Source: Glossina fuscipes
Lineage: Eukaryota; Arthropoda; Insecta; Diptera; Glossinidae
DNA: 64,000 nucleotides
Assembly (NCBI RefSeq): GCF_014805625.2
Contig: NW_023998414.1
Span: forward strand, 2,543,046 to 2,607,045
Direction of reading: 5' to 3'
Position numbers and translations under genes: made by a program. A model generated the notes under the pieces. The model made no database searches. It was not told the DNA's origin and saw only the letters and a program-made list of their open reading frames with translations. Shown piece by piece: positions 1 through 11,489 of the stretch; position 1 is the first letter of the stretch, and every line of letters starts with the position of its first letter.

Positions 1-47
<47 letters not shown>
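1..47. repeat. (AG)n microsatellite at window edge
   Basis: An uninterrupted AG dinucleotide run that starts at or before the window edge, so its full length is unknown. It lies about 90 bases upstream of a mariner fragment. Confidence 0.98.
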
Positions 48-50
<3 letters not shown>

Positions 51-134
51 TAAAAATGATAATTAATAGGTTGGAGGGAAAGTTCTATAGTATTTTAAAT
101 AAGCAGGTAATTAGTTTTGTAAATAAATATTTAA

Positions 135-344
135 TATTTAACAAATCGAGCAATTGCAGAAGAGTTCGACACTCATCATACAACTGTTCGAGATCACATT
201 AAACCTCATGGGTTTGCGTTAAAGCAAAATGTTTGGGTTAAACATGAATTAATGGAAAGGAATTTGTCTGATCGTGTAACTTCCCTTCAATCTATCAAAA
301 TGATTCCCCAAAATGTCAATAACTCAATTGAATTGTTAATATAA
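135..344 (+). pseudogene. mariner transposase N-terminal fragment (decayed)
   Basis: The plus-strand frame from 135 to a TAA at 342 encodes about 69 residues that read as the second helix-turn-helix and linker of a mariner-family transposase. After the threonine at 141 comes TNRAIAEEFDTHHTTVRDHI, the recognition-helix pattern, and about 15 residues later WVKHEL, matching the family motif WVPHEL. The part before this (first HTH) and the whole DDD catalytic domain are absent; the frame stops soon after the linker and the flanks are AT-rich DNA. No start codon belongs to it and no terminal inverted repeat was found. Mariner enzymes bind the terminal repeats and cut and paste at TA. This piece cannot be active. 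The family call is firm; the subfamily is not resolved. Confidence 0.75.
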
Positions 345-973
345 GCGTTGAAATTAAGATCTTATTCTGTAAGCTTAGTTGATTATATAAGAAATGAATG
401 AAGTTTTGTTTTTAGTAATTCCCGTTATTTTTTTTTTTCTTCTTTGCTACGAAATCGTAGTTTGTTTAAAACTAAATTTTATTATTTTTTTTATTAATAT
501 TAGTTAATTAAAAATGATTTTAAATTTTTATTGATTTATTGATTAATTAATAATATATAATGCGCTATATAATACATGTATCCGTGTGTGAAATTAGTTG
601 ATCTCTCAGTTAGAAAATTTTCAATAAAAATTCAATTATATAATGACCGCACACATGATATGAATTACAAATGAATGCATTTTATTGCCGTCATTTAAGG
701 TTGGTTTTTTTTTTTGTTTTTCTTTTTTTATTGTTTTTGTTTTTTCTTTTTTTTTTTATTCAATAAAGTTTTTTCTTTTTTTTTAGGGTTTTTCTCTTTT
801 TTTCTATCTTAATGTGAATTATATTCATGCATAAGCCTCCTAAAAGTAAATGTGCGTGCGCGTGAATGTGAATGTGTTTGTGTGTATGATTATACGTCAC
901 CCAAACTCATATCTATCTATGGATGGAAAGTTGAACTCTTCTGAAATGTATTAAAATTTAAATGAAAATTATT

Positions 974-977
<4 letters not shown>

Positions 978-1007
<30 letters not shown>
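978..1007. repeat. poly(A) run, 30 nt
   Basis: Thirty consecutive A residues. No retrotransposon body or target-site duplication is visible beside it, so it is called only a homopolymer. Confidence 0.95.
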
Positions 1008-1009
<2 letters not shown>

Positions 1010-1581
1010 AGGCAAAAGCAAAACCAGGCCTTAACTGAAATGTAGCACATGTCTGCAAAATGCAATCATATACCAATACATTAAAGTAACAACATCAACA
1101 ACAACGATAACGATGACACCATGCAAGTGCATGTATTGATATGTATTCGTGACTTCAATAGCAGCCAGAAATTTTTGTTTAATTTTTACCACTTTTCCAT
1201 CTATGTATGTATGTATGTATGTATGTATGTATATGGCATGCTTTCATATGAACTGAGTGTAGATGGCTCTGAGTGTGTGTGTGTGTGTGTGTCTATGAAT
1301 TGAAAAATACAGATAGAAAACGAAAATGGCAAAAATTACTTTTCATTGGATTTTTTGCCTTTTTTTTTTTTTCTTTTAATTTTTTTCTCTACCGACATCA
1401 ACACATGCAGCAAAAAAAACAAATTGCTCAACTTACACAAATTTCAACGAAGAGATTTTCTTTTTATTTCATTTTCTTCCATTTTATATTTATTTATTTA
1501 TTCACTTTTTTTTTTTCGCTTCTCTACAAAAATGTAATTTTTGGCAATATATTCTACAATTAATTGGCTTAAAGTCCATTC

Positions 1582-1669
1582 GTATATATGTATATATACA
1601 TATACGTATATATATATATAGACATACATGTATATAGACATACATATGCATATGTCCGTATATACACAA

Positions 1670-1712
<43 letters not shown>

Positions 1713-1745
1713 TATGGATGTATGCATGCGCATGTAGATATATGG
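1582..1745. repeat. compound TA / CATA microsatellite
   Basis: Alternating TATA, CATA and GTATA segments with a pure TA core at about 1676-1706. Any open frame across it is a run of Tyr/Ile codons from the repeat. Confidence 0.9.
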
Positions 1746-2384
1746 TAATATAATTGTACATCAGTTATACTTAAATTTTACTGCAGTGAAAGTCAATGAC
1801 TTTTTTCCCATAAAGCGAAAAATCAAGTTTTGTTTTTTGTTTTTGGGTTGGTTTTGACAAAGAAAATAAATAAATAAAACGAATGATCGAGAGACTGAGT
1901 ACGCGAACTTTCCAAACGGTATTCAAATATATTGCAAAATGATAAAAGCAAGATATGAATCATTTATTGATTTAGCGAATTCAATAAACGCAACTTGGCC
2001 ACATTTAAGGACGGATCGCTCGGTTATTTCCCAAAAAAAAAAAAAAAAAAAATGCTTTCTGGCAATTTGCTTCTTTTCTTTTTTCTCTTGCTTTTTCTCC
2101 AATTAGAAAGAGAAGTAATCGAATAACAATATTTAATGGTTATGTAGTAAAAATATGTTATATATAAAAAATCATTTTTCTTAAATATAAATAATCGTGG
2201 CACTGCGATCCGGACTGTAGCTGGTACGATTTTTGCGTGAAAAAAACAATTTTTTTATTTATTTAGATATCTATAGCTACAAAAATACGTAGGAATTTTT
2301 ACAGAAAATGATTTTTATACGATTGGCATGTAGTTGAGGAAAAAAAAAAAATGCATTTTTTCATCCAAAAAAATAGCATTTATT

Positions 2385-2570
2385 ATACGCATCATCGAAG
2401 GCTGAGGGTTATATTCATTTTGTCAAACCATTTGCAACGCGCAGAAGGAAACATCAGAGATTGGACAGAGTCTATATATTCTTGATCAGCATCAAATTTT
2501 AAATCGATGTACACAAGGACTTCACTTAAACTATATATCTGTCCATTTGTTGATCCGCTCGTAAGTCCGT
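2385..2570 (+). mobile_element. mini-me/INE-1-like interspersed element, type A copy 1
   Basis: Starts with TATACGCATCATCGAAGG, continues with TTCATTTTGTCAAACC and TTTGCAACGC, and contains the core TATATATTCTTGATCAGCAT at about 2473, the same order as copies at 7675, 19800 and 23777. A weak GTCC/GTCCG section follows (2541, 2566). Dipteran elements of this kind (mini-me, INE-1/DINE) are short, non-coding and probably moved by Helitron-type machinery supplied elsewhere; they carry TA and GTCY proto-microsatellites. Ends are not sharply defined. The family name is from recall and less certain than the repeat itself. Confidence 0.65.
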
Positions 2571-3738
2571 ATCGTATCGAATGATATACATTTTCCCGTT
2601 CGTAAAGAAGGTGATATTGTCCAAAATTTTGCGAAAGGTCAAAGAACACGACTGTACCGCCCAAATGTCTAGGTTCCGTGTCTTTTGCTCGTTGCTCATA
2701 AACTGCAACGGATACATGATATAAAATACAGAAAAATTATTCTACAACAATATCAAAAATCATCCACGCCCACTTCATATTATGGAATACGTCAATTTAT
2801 ATATTTCTTTCTTCTTTGTTCTTAATCTTTTATAGGATAGAGATGATGCCTGCAAAAGATTCGATCTCGATCGAATATAATTTTCTTATAAAAAGTGCTT
2901 ACTTTAAGAGAATGGTAAAAAGTGATTGAAAATATAGCGCACAGCTTATTACACAATTTTTTTTTTTATATTTTGGATTGCTGATGAATTGCACACCTAA
3001 ACGATGTCCAATAGAATGATCGCCTTTCATTGGTTTGCCATTAGCTAGAGAGTCAGGAATTTCGAACAAGTCATAAAGTATCGATTGAGATTAAATTTAA
3101 TCGTTAGGCATAATGTCTCATGGATATAATGCAAGGAAAGTGGCTTTCTTCACCTTAGCACTACTAACATATCCTGGATGAGTTTTCCCAAAAGGAAACT
3201 GGTCTCGTTGTTAGTAACTATTCAAATGTTGACGACTTGACCTATCAGTTTTATCGTAAATGGTCTGGTTTTCGCGCGTTTAACTTATTTCCGAACTGAG
3301 CAGCTTTCAACATGGTTTTGTATCCTTAAGAGGAATAACTTGCGGTGTTAAGCAAAACTTAAAGGCACAATTTTCACATCGAGATGTCACGATTGAAAAA
3401 AGATGAAAGGGTAGTCTTTTGAAACAAATGACCCGGACTTTTGTGAACATCTCAACTTGCGAAACATAAGAATATTAGAAAGGATGAGAAAGGCGCCTGT
3501 AACTTGAGCAGCATGGGCCAAAGAACGAGTAGTAGCAGTAGTCAGTAGTATGCTGTGCGGTATACGGACAATTCCAGGGCATAATAGAAAGTGCCGAAAA
3601 TTGAATGATCCTGTGATAGACATTGATTGATGGACAAATGTCTTTAATCTTTGTAGAACACTAGGCGATGGAAATACCTACACATAAGGGAGAGTTTACT
3701 TTGCTTCTTAGTTTTAAAAATTGTTCTGGTGCGGGTTT

Positions 3739-3740
<2 letters not shown>

Positions 3741-3770
<30 letters not shown>
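3741..3770. repeat. poly(T) run, 30 nt
   Basis: Thirty consecutive T residues with no associated retroelement visible. Confidence 0.95.
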
Positions 3771-3771
<1 letters not shown>

Positions 3772-4043
3772 TTTACAATTTTAGTTTATTTTGTGTATTT
3801 CATACGCTCCATTGCTTTTTATTGCAAGTTAAGGATTATCTCATGCCGTACTGCTTATCATCGCATAAGAAATTGAGAGAGATTTTCATTTTTAAACATA
3901 TTTTTGTAATTTCAAATTTATTGAAATCGATAAAAGATTTTGAAAACAATAGAAAAAAAAAAAAAAAAAAATCATAAATTTGTTTCTTTTTTCATTTATT
4001 CATTTTTTGTTTTTTTTAAATAATAAATTTTTTTTTTTTTTTT

Positions 4044-4074
<31 letters not shown>

Positions 4075-4359
4075 CGTTTTTATGATTTGGTCCGTTCACT
4101 TTGCTACAATTTAATCGAAATGATCATAAAATTCAAATAAGAATAAAAAACATAATTATGAACAAGAAATAAATCGTAACCATGTATGTATGTGAGATTT
4201 AAAACCGTCTACCGCCTCATCTCATTTGCGTACAAATAACATATATTACAAACATAACATATATAAATAACCCAACGACCAAAATTTGTTACGGTTTCGC
4301 ATGCAATTTTCATGCGATAACTTTGTCAGCCTTTTTTTCAAAGGTCTACGAGGAAAATA

Positions 4360-4360
4360 C

Positions 4361-4394
<34 letters not shown>

Positions 4395-4395
4395 A
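4360..4395. repeat. compound (AT)n(GT)n microsatellite
   Basis: About 27 nt of AT alternation running directly into a short GT run. Confidence 0.9.
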
Positions 4396-5545
4396 TGTAT
4401 GCGTGTGTATTTTCTATATGGATCTGTGTACGTTCTGGAAATGCATTAAAATTTATGTGTTTATTGGCTATAATTTTATTTTAGACCACATAAACACACG
4501 TACACACACACACACACATGTACGTGCATAACACTTAAACAGGTCATAAAATTTTGGGTAAAAATTCCGGGGAAAACAAATTTATATTTTCTTCTTTTTT
4601 TACCTTTATTATTATTATTTTTTTTCTCTTTTTTTTTTTTTTTTGCCTAACACCACTTTAAATGATTTGTGTATTTATGGCTCGCAAACACGTATACATA
4701 TGCATGCACATAATGTTACGTAAAACGGTGATGGTTGCCGGGATATTATGCAAAGCTTGAAAAATGCTCCACAATTTTTCCGGTTATTTTATGATACGAC
4801 ATTAGCATTAATCGTACCATTGTCAGGACATTGCTGAGCATGCAAAACGTCGACACGTTTTAGTAGTGCCTGTGTAACCTAACGTTTATTATAAATGGTT
4901 TTCTAACGTACATTGAGATTTGAAAACTAAGCAATTTCGAGTATCATTTGCTTTCGGGTAGACAATGTTGGTCGATCGAATCCGAATCTATCCTTGTGTT
5001 ATCCTATCGAATATCCACACACCATGACATTTCAATATATTTTTCATAAAATAATAATAATAAAAAAAAAAAAAAAAAACAAAAAATGAATCGCAGAAAA
5101 GGAAAAATTAATCGCAAAAAACGAATACATAATCGCTCTCAATGTAGACAATTAGGTTAGGGTATAAAATATTAGACCAGATATGGCAAAGATTCGATCA
5201 GATTGATTAGAACTTTGAATTAAAACTAGTTTACGTTAATCTGCTCTCTCGATGTTTCAAATTCGTTCGTTCGCTTTACAATGCCAACGTATGTCTAGCA
5301 AGGGTACAGTCACATAGTATATATATATATATATATAGTTAACACATGGTTTAACGGCTTTTTTATACCAATATATTGAACAATGACGACAAGTTAATAA
5401 GACGGCATTCTGGTTAGCAGAAAGACAAGGTATTACATTACATACATGCGTAAAAGTCGATGTGAAAATTGTTAAAAAAACAACATAACCTAAAATAATA
5501 TTTAAAATGCCTGGATAATGATTGGAAAAATCAAAAATTCATGTG

Positions 5546-5860
5546 TCATACCATAGGAACTAAAGCGGATGTAATTTTTCCGATATGAAATCCTAGATCA
5601 AAAGTATTAAATGGCAAGTGTAAGTATTTTGCATTCATTTTGGTGAGTGATGATGAAAAATTTGCCGCGTTGTCTGCATCCTGATGAATACACAGTAAGA
5701 CCGAATATTTGATGATTTCAATTGATATTCGAGAGCAAGTCAGAAGCATCACTGAGTTACGGTATAAATAGCATTTGAATATGAAGAGGAAGAGAAAGGA
5801 CTCGAAACCCAAGAACCCAATAAGCGAAAACACAACAAATAAATTTATTTTCTCAGCCAT
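5546..5860 (-). CDS. orphan ORF, 104 codons, one hydrophobic segment (doubtful gene)
   Basis: This minus-strand ATG-to-stop frame of 104 codons is one of the few long open frames here that is not low-complexity. The start has G at -3 and G at +4, a fair context. Residues 7-28 (from NLFVVFSLIGFLGF on) form one strongly hydrophobic stretch that could be a signal anchor or membrane segment; the remainder is mixed, with three Cys and no motif I know. No TATA box, splice signals or polyadenylation signal could be tied to it, and an interspersed element begins some 30 bp upstream of the start. I do not recognise the protein. It may be a chance frame in AT-rich DNA. Confidence 0.15.
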   Translation of the reverse strand: MAEKINLFVVFSLIGFLGFESFLFLFIFKCYLYRNSVMLLTCSRISIEIIKYSVLLCIHQDADNAANFSSSLTKMNAKYLHLPFNTFDLGFHIGKITSALVPMV

Positions 5861-5892
5861 TACTGTTGGGAGTGCTTATTAAGAACATTAAA

Positions 5893-6075
5893 TGTTTCTT
5901 TGTTATGCCCTACACTAGATGTGATATATTAAGTTGCAATTGCGTATGTATGCAACATTCAGAAGGGCTTGAGATAGATTCAATTTTTATTATATATCGT
6001 TCGATTCAAAATCGCTTTCTTTCGCTTATCGGTTCGTCTGCTTGTTTAACCTATAGGTCGCAAAATTTTTGAGAT
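5893..6075 (+). mobile_element. interspersed element, type B copy 1 (degenerate)
   Basis: Shares CCCTACAC, TATTAAGTT and CAGAAGGGCTT in order with the copy at 61894, and AATCGCTTTCT plus a following GTTCGTCTG with copies at 37070 and 48540. These define a second family of TATACCC-starting, GTCY-containing elements, related in plan to type A but with a different core (ACCGATCGATTC in the copy at 37070). It is non-coding; the open frame across it is incidental. Confidence 0.55.
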
Positions 6076-6792
6076 ATTTTAACGTGTTTTGCCTTAAAAG
6101 CGAACGCTGCAAGAGCGTTAAAGGCGACAGGCTATTTCATGGTGAGACGTTACGCACTATAATCTTCTTATTAGCTTTTTTTCTAAAGAGGATTTTATAT
6201 TTAAAACTTATCTGATTACAAGTAGAGTGCAAAGTGTAAAGGGGCAACACTCTAACTCTTGAAAAGAAAAAGAAACACTTTTAACATATATATAATATAT
6301 GAGAAGCTATATATTGCATTGCATTGTTCCCCAATTTTTATCAATATTTCTGATGCAAAAAATCCGCTTATCTATCAAAGCATCGAAGGATGAAGAAAAG
6401 TTTAAAGAATATTTAGTTTTCAGTCCAAAAGAGAGAGAGAGAGAGAGAGAGAATGCTCTTACGTGATGCTAACAAAAGAAACGCTCTATGATGTAATGAA
6501 TTAAATGTAACAAGATCCAGATTATTTTTAGAAACATTGAAAATCTACAAAGAATAGTTTGGTTGTCCATTATTCGCGTTCAAAGTCTTAATTAAATTTA
6601 AATAAAATATATTTGTTTACCTTTCTGTAGCGAAGAACATAAACATATAACGCAAGAAAAAAAAAAAAGGAAAAAGAAAACAGAAAAGAGAAAAGAGAAA
6701 GAAACATGTCATTAAATTCTATTTAACTTTATTTAAGAGTCTTTCGTTTTTACTCTTCTTATAAGAGAATTTACGTTAATAGAACTCTAGAG

Positions 6793-6823
<31 letters not shown>

Positions 6824-6898
6824 TCTATTTTTCGGTTAAATAATCTTCTCATATAAATACGTAAAAAAAAAAAAAAGGAAAAGGAAAACTAACAAAGC

Positions 6899-6948
6899 CA
6901 CACACACAAACACAAAAACACACACACACACACACACACGCACACACC
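6899..6948. repeat. (CA)n microsatellite, interrupted
   Basis: CA repeats with AAACA interruptions and one CG substitution. Confidence 0.92.
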
Positions 6949-7070
6949 ATGAGTTATAAGCTAAACCACAAAAATGAGAAGAAATAAAAATTCGCATACA
7001 CATTAAAACCTGTACACAGCAAACGTATGAGACTCCGCGTTAAAATGTAAGAGACAAAGTAGAAAGACAT

Positions 7071-7101
<31 letters not shown>

Positions 7102-7190
7102 CGTAGAGGGAAAGCGGTAGTGGGAGTGAGAGTGGGAGTATGAGCGAGACCGAGGGCGAGAGTGAGAATGAGAGTGAGAGAAGAAATAAG
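7071..7190. repeat. (GACA)n tetranucleotide run and adjoining purine-rich tract
   Basis: About eight GACA units (7071-7101) followed by variable GAGAGTGGGAGT-type purine DNA. GACA is the complement of GTCT, the tetranucleotide seeded by the GTCY part of the interspersed elements, so it may descend from one, but no element core is recognisable next to it. Confidence 0.85.
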
Positions 7191-7674
7191 TCAGATAGAG
7201 AAATTGTGGGGTAAATAAGATAGTAAGTAAGAGAACCAGTAGTTAAAGCATAGCAAAAGTAACGGATGTTAACCAGTGATAATTTACCTAAAGTGAAAGG
7301 CATAAAAATGTAAATGTATGCGTAAGTTTGTGTTTGCTTTATGATAATGTACCTACACACGGGCCCATTTAGGTTATTAAGTTAGCATATGTTGCCCGCA
7401 CACATACACAATCCCGGCAATAATGGTAAATTATTACTTTAAAGGTTATATAGAATATGCGACGATATACGTGAACGTGAAAGTTTTTCACTTAATTGAA
7501 TAATAAAATATTCATAGATGTGGTTTATTGATATAGCTTAAAAAGGTTAGATAAAGAAATTCGATACCAACTAATGAAAGTGACTGAAAGAGACAATTCA
7601 TATCAATTCTCTTCTTAAAGAGATCTAATCGTTTGCACAGTTCACTGCGCCAATTAGCGAATAAATCTGGACCC

Positions 7675-7815
7675 TTTTTTATACCCATCACCGAAGGATG
7701 AAGAAGCCTCGGAGACACCAAAAACGATATATATATATATATATAGATATATAGATATATATTCATAATCAGCAGTTAATTCTGAATTAATATAAATATG
7801 CTTTCATCCGTCCGT
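7675..7815 (+). mobile_element. mini-me/INE-1-like element, type A copy 2, with expanded TA core
   Basis: Begins TATACCCATCACCGAAGGAT, the clearest 5' end of the family in the window. It then lacks the CATTTTGTCAAAACGTTTGCAACGC section present in other copies, and where they carry AAGTATATATATTC it has an expanded TA/TAGATA microsatellite (7729-7762) ending ATTCATAATCAGCAG. The tail holds CCGTCCGTCCGTG at 7808. The TA microsatellite therefore sits exactly where the element supplies a TA seed. Confidence 0.7.
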
Positions 7816-8190
7816 CCGTGTTATAATCTGTTATAGAGAGTCCGTCGTGTTTACCAATTCGTACATTTTTCTATAGATTATGCAAATATTTTAAACATAT
7901 TTCTAATAGTGAGACTAGGCATCTTGTACGGGCTTTTTTAACCTTTACAAGGAAACTACGAAGCTTTACTGTTGCAAACGAAAGACTAGATTGCAGCCGA
8001 ACATAATTTACCTCGACTTTAGTATTGATTGGTTTGCCAATCCACGAGTCAAATTGGATATCGAAAAAGATCCTCGGGAAAGGAAAGTTCATTGGAAAGT
8101 ATCGCCAATATATTATTTTTTAATATCTTGGTTGTTGCGGATGTAAGAAAAGTAGCAAAACGATGCAAGTTGAATGATAAGAATGTGTGA
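7816..8190. other. unique DNA between element and Tc1 fragment
   Basis: Nothing coding is recognised. A minus-strand open frame at 7871-8092 resembles nothing I know. Confidence 0.6.
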
Positions 8191-8409
8191 AGGGATCAGT
8201 CAAAGTCTCGTCGACACGTAGTAATTCATTTAATAAATCGATTCCGGGATAATTGGAGCTATTCACGAAGAACTATCGACTCTTTGCAGATTTCTCTTCC
8301 ACGCAGTCAGCTGCTCTCAACATGAGATGTTAAAGATAGGCATCATCTTGTCCAAACGGCAAAGGTTAGACTCGTATCAAGTATTTTATCTCCGAGAATT
8401 CTGACGTAA
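8191..8409 (+). pseudogene. Tc1-like transposase DNA-binding-domain fragment (decayed)
   Basis: The plus-strand frame between TGA (8188) and TAA (8407) reads as part of the paired-like DNA-binding domain of a Tc1-type transposase. Residues 14-28, LINRFRDNWSYSRRT, match the family pattern hxRFRxTGSxSRR. Twenty residues on, after an in-frame TGA at 8323, DVKDRHHLVQTAKVRLVSS matches the second-subdomain pattern TxRDDRxLVxxAxRxR. The glycine-rich GRPR-like hook between them is lost. No DDE catalytic domain could be followed downstream, although GYARHHFYLIRRISPNS at about 8437-8487 may be a frame-shifted continuation. It is clearly dead. A different Tc1/mariner branch is possible. Confidence 0.6.
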
Positions 8410-10005
8410 TAGTGCTTTGGAATGATTATACTCACCGGCTACGCTAGACATCACTTCTATTTAATCCGTAGGATTTCGCCTAATTCGACATATATGGCAG
8501 GTATAGATGTAATACGGAGCAATTATCCCGTTTATCGTTACACATCTCCAAAACTCATTGATTCTGATCAATTGTTTTCTTCTTTTACTTATCAGACATT
8601 AATTACGGCATCAACTCTATTCATTTTCCAGACAGATATACACGTTTACTTGCTGACTCCTATAATCATAACTGTGTAGAACACGTGTTGTTCCCTTCAA
8701 ACTTTTTCCGCTGATTGATGGTGCGCAGGCACTTGTTTTGCGATCTGTATTCGAAAAGTTTGGCTGGTCGCTATGGTAGATAAGCACTAATCATAAAACA
8801 TGATTGAATTATGAATTTTATCTACTTTGTATTATTATAGTCTCTGAGTTAACCAACCGTTGCCGAGTCGAACAAGTAAAACCTATAATCATTTTGAAGC
8901 GAACTTTAACGCCAGCCATATATGAAAATCATGTTTACATTGAAATATATTTCGATTTTATTTTCTGCAGATTTTAAGCACTCATCTATCAACGAATTAT
9001 TATTGAGATATTTTATTTCATTATTCATTAGAGGGGAATAAATTAAAATTAAATTTTCTAGGTTAACATCTAAACTCACTTTAAAAACATTTTAGAGTAA
9101 CTTTATCGAAGGTTCTCGTTAACGCTAGATATGCAGTTAGCTACTAATTAATCCATATATTTATATGTGTATTTATTTGTGCATGTGTAGTTTATGTGAG
9201 CATATGTTTGTCTGCGCGTCCTTTTGAATTAAGATTTTTTCGAGTTAATAATAAATCAAATTTTCTAATCTATATATATATATATATATATTTTTACAGT
9301 AGTTTTCTTTTTTCCCAAGTCATCTATCTGTTCGCTGTCATTGGTATAGTTAAAATGTTTAACATATTTATTTGCCTCTGTACTTCAGCTCAATAACTAA
9401 ATGCGACCGCACTTTTAATCGCATATAGCATAAGTAAAAAGAAACAAAAAAAAAAAAAAAAAAAGAAGCCAAAAAGACATAGAATTTTATTAAGTTTCGA
9501 ACCAACGAACGGCTTAAACGAGACTGTATTGTTTGATCTGACGTATATGTGTGTGTGTGTATATATATGGGTAGATGCTTCCATTATAAAGTTTTACGAA
9601 AATACTCGGTGCCTACATTTTCATACTCGCCCACACCTTCATAGCTGCTACATACCATACATATATGTGTATATGTGTTTACTTACATCAGAGAAATGCT
9701 TACGTGCATCATATATGCGTTTATACGTATAAGCAAAATTATTTGTCATGTTGTCATGTTTATTTGCATTTGTATAAGTCGCTTATATATGTATAGATAG
9801 TATTATTATTATTTTTTTTTTTTTTTTGTTAACTTGTCATTGACTTTACATTGGTCACGAAAGTGAGTGCATTAGCGTATGTTTGAGTCGAACGTACAAC
9901 TAGTGGTTATATGTGATCGGGAAGGTGGGAAAGTGGCGGATCATAAATATTCAAAAAATATATTCAACTATTACATATCACGTCATATGCATATACGTAC
10001 ATGCA

Positions 10006-10042
<37 letters not shown>

Positions 10043-10402
10043 AAGCATCATACATGCCGCACATACCTAAATAAAATACGTTTACATATACTGTGGTCCA
10101 TTCAAGCTCTCTGGTATGTAATCACAATTCAAAGCATTTCTGTGTAAGGAATTTTTTTTTTATAATATATATAGAAATTTTTTTTTGTTGTTGTCGTTGT
10201 ATTTGGTAAATTGCTGAAAATTTTCAGTCTACATATTTGCTATTGTTGTTATTTTTGTTATTATTATTATTATTATTATTATTGTCTTCTTACTCATGAG
10301 TACGCATATATGTGTGCTGGCATACATAAAAACAAACATACGTATATTTGTTTATTAAAAATCCCCTTTGGTGTCTATCATCACTGGTAACATAATGAAA
10401 GC

Positions 10403-10435
<33 letters not shown>

Positions 10436-11489
10436 TAGAAATAAATTTACCATCATCATCAGTTAACAAAAGGTTTTTCTATTCACTTTTTGTTTTTTTT
10501 TGTTTTTCATTTATTTAACAAAATGCCTGGAATAAAAAATACTTGATATCTCTGATACTTTTTCCCATTTTTCCAATGTTTTTCTCTCTGTTTTTCTTTT
10601 TTTTTTTTTTGTTTTTGTTAGTAAAGAAAATCTTTTAAATACACAAGTTCCATTAAAATGAATAGAAAAAAGCTATTAAAGATCTGATTTCATTTTTCAT
10701 CGGGTTTATAAAACCGGTACGCGAACGGATTATAATGAAAAATTGAAAATATTTTCATTAAGTCATTTCCCCAAAATTGGTGGATATTGTATTGATTTAT
10801 GATTATATATATATATATATATTATATATATATATGTAACCGAATTTGTTCGGCTGCCTGAGCGATTTCAAAAAAATACAATAATGCTTTTGCTTACTTT
10901 TTTTTGAAGCATTACCGCGCAGTTGATGATGGAAAGACATTTTCAAACGTAAGGTACTTACAGTATTCTTATTCTGGTTCAATGGTCAAGTCACTGTAAA
11001 TTTTTATAAAATTTTTTTTTTATCAGCATAACAGGGTAAGAAATTACCATTACCTGGTAGTTGTTTGCCTTGAAATTTCAAATCTTTTCTCAATCGTTTC
11101 GAGAAGTCCAACTATGCTAAATGATGACCTGCTGGTGAAGTAGCAGACCTAGTTTCTTATGCCTGTCTATCGCAGACTCAGTCTTTAGAAACGATTTAAG
11201 TCGATTTAAAAGCGTTTAGTGTAACTTTGTCGCGACTTGGCGGTTAAATGGATGTGAGATTAAAGACCGATTCGAAAGGAATTGTTGTTATCACCTAAAA
11301 ATTTCAAAATGTGTAGTTAGTATTCTGATATTTGATATTAATTATGAATTCGGTCATAGAAGAATATCTAGTTCCTTGCCGCTTATCTGGATTTTGCATA
11401 TAAGTAGGGCACCACTATATATGTTGGGCGTAATGATGGAAAAAAATAGAACAGTGAATTGTCAAATGTAAAAATTGCATAATAGTTTT
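8410..11489. other. gene-free stretch, AT-rich with simple repeats
   Basis: No gene supported. Repeats include (TA)n at about 9270-9292, an A-run near 9449-9464, GT/AT near 9548-9569, (TA)n at 10009-10039, (TTA)n at 10260-10283 and an AT array at about 10806-10835. The 10860-11450 block is complex unique DNA with no recognisable protein. Confidence 0.75.

Larger units (their letters stand above)
345..2384. other. gene-free AT-rich stretch with simple repeats
   Basis: No coding signal seen. It holds T-rich tracts (429-500, 700-800), an A30 run (978-1007), (TATG)n at 1202-1233, (GT)n at 1273-1292, a compound TA/CATA array at 1582-1745 (pure TA at 1676-1706), and an A-run near 2033-2051. Open frames here are low-complexity readings of these repeats. 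Confidence 0.85.
2571..5545. other. gene-free stretch, mostly unique AT-rich DNA
   Basis: No gene is supported. Simple repeats include T30 at 3741-3770, A-run near 3952-3971, T-runs at 4030-4075, a TA/GT array at 4360-4395 and (CA)n at 4500-4519. The block 3060-3640 is more complex in composition and has an open frame on each strand, but I recognise neither convincingly (see rejected items). Confidence 0.75.
6076..7674. other. gene-free stretch rich in microsatellites
   Basis: It contains (GA)n at 6431-6452, (ATT)n at 6793-6822, an imperfect (CA)n at 6899-6948, (GACA)n at 7071-7101 and an impure purine-rich GAGA/GAGTG tract to about 7190. No coding or RNA gene seen. Confidence 0.8.

Noticed and set aside
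3387..3640. Possible non-LTR reverse-transcriptase remnant on the plus strand (AWAKERVVAVVSSML), with a 78-codon ORF on the minus strand.
   Set aside because: The resemblance to the RRRLLASVVHSILLYGAP region is short, interrupted by stops, and unsupported upstream; there is too little to call.
6899..6948. Repeats scanned as possible CRISPR arrays or telomere repeats across the window.
   Set aside because: All arrays are short-period microsatellites with no unique spacers, and no telomeric or CRISPR-like structure exists.
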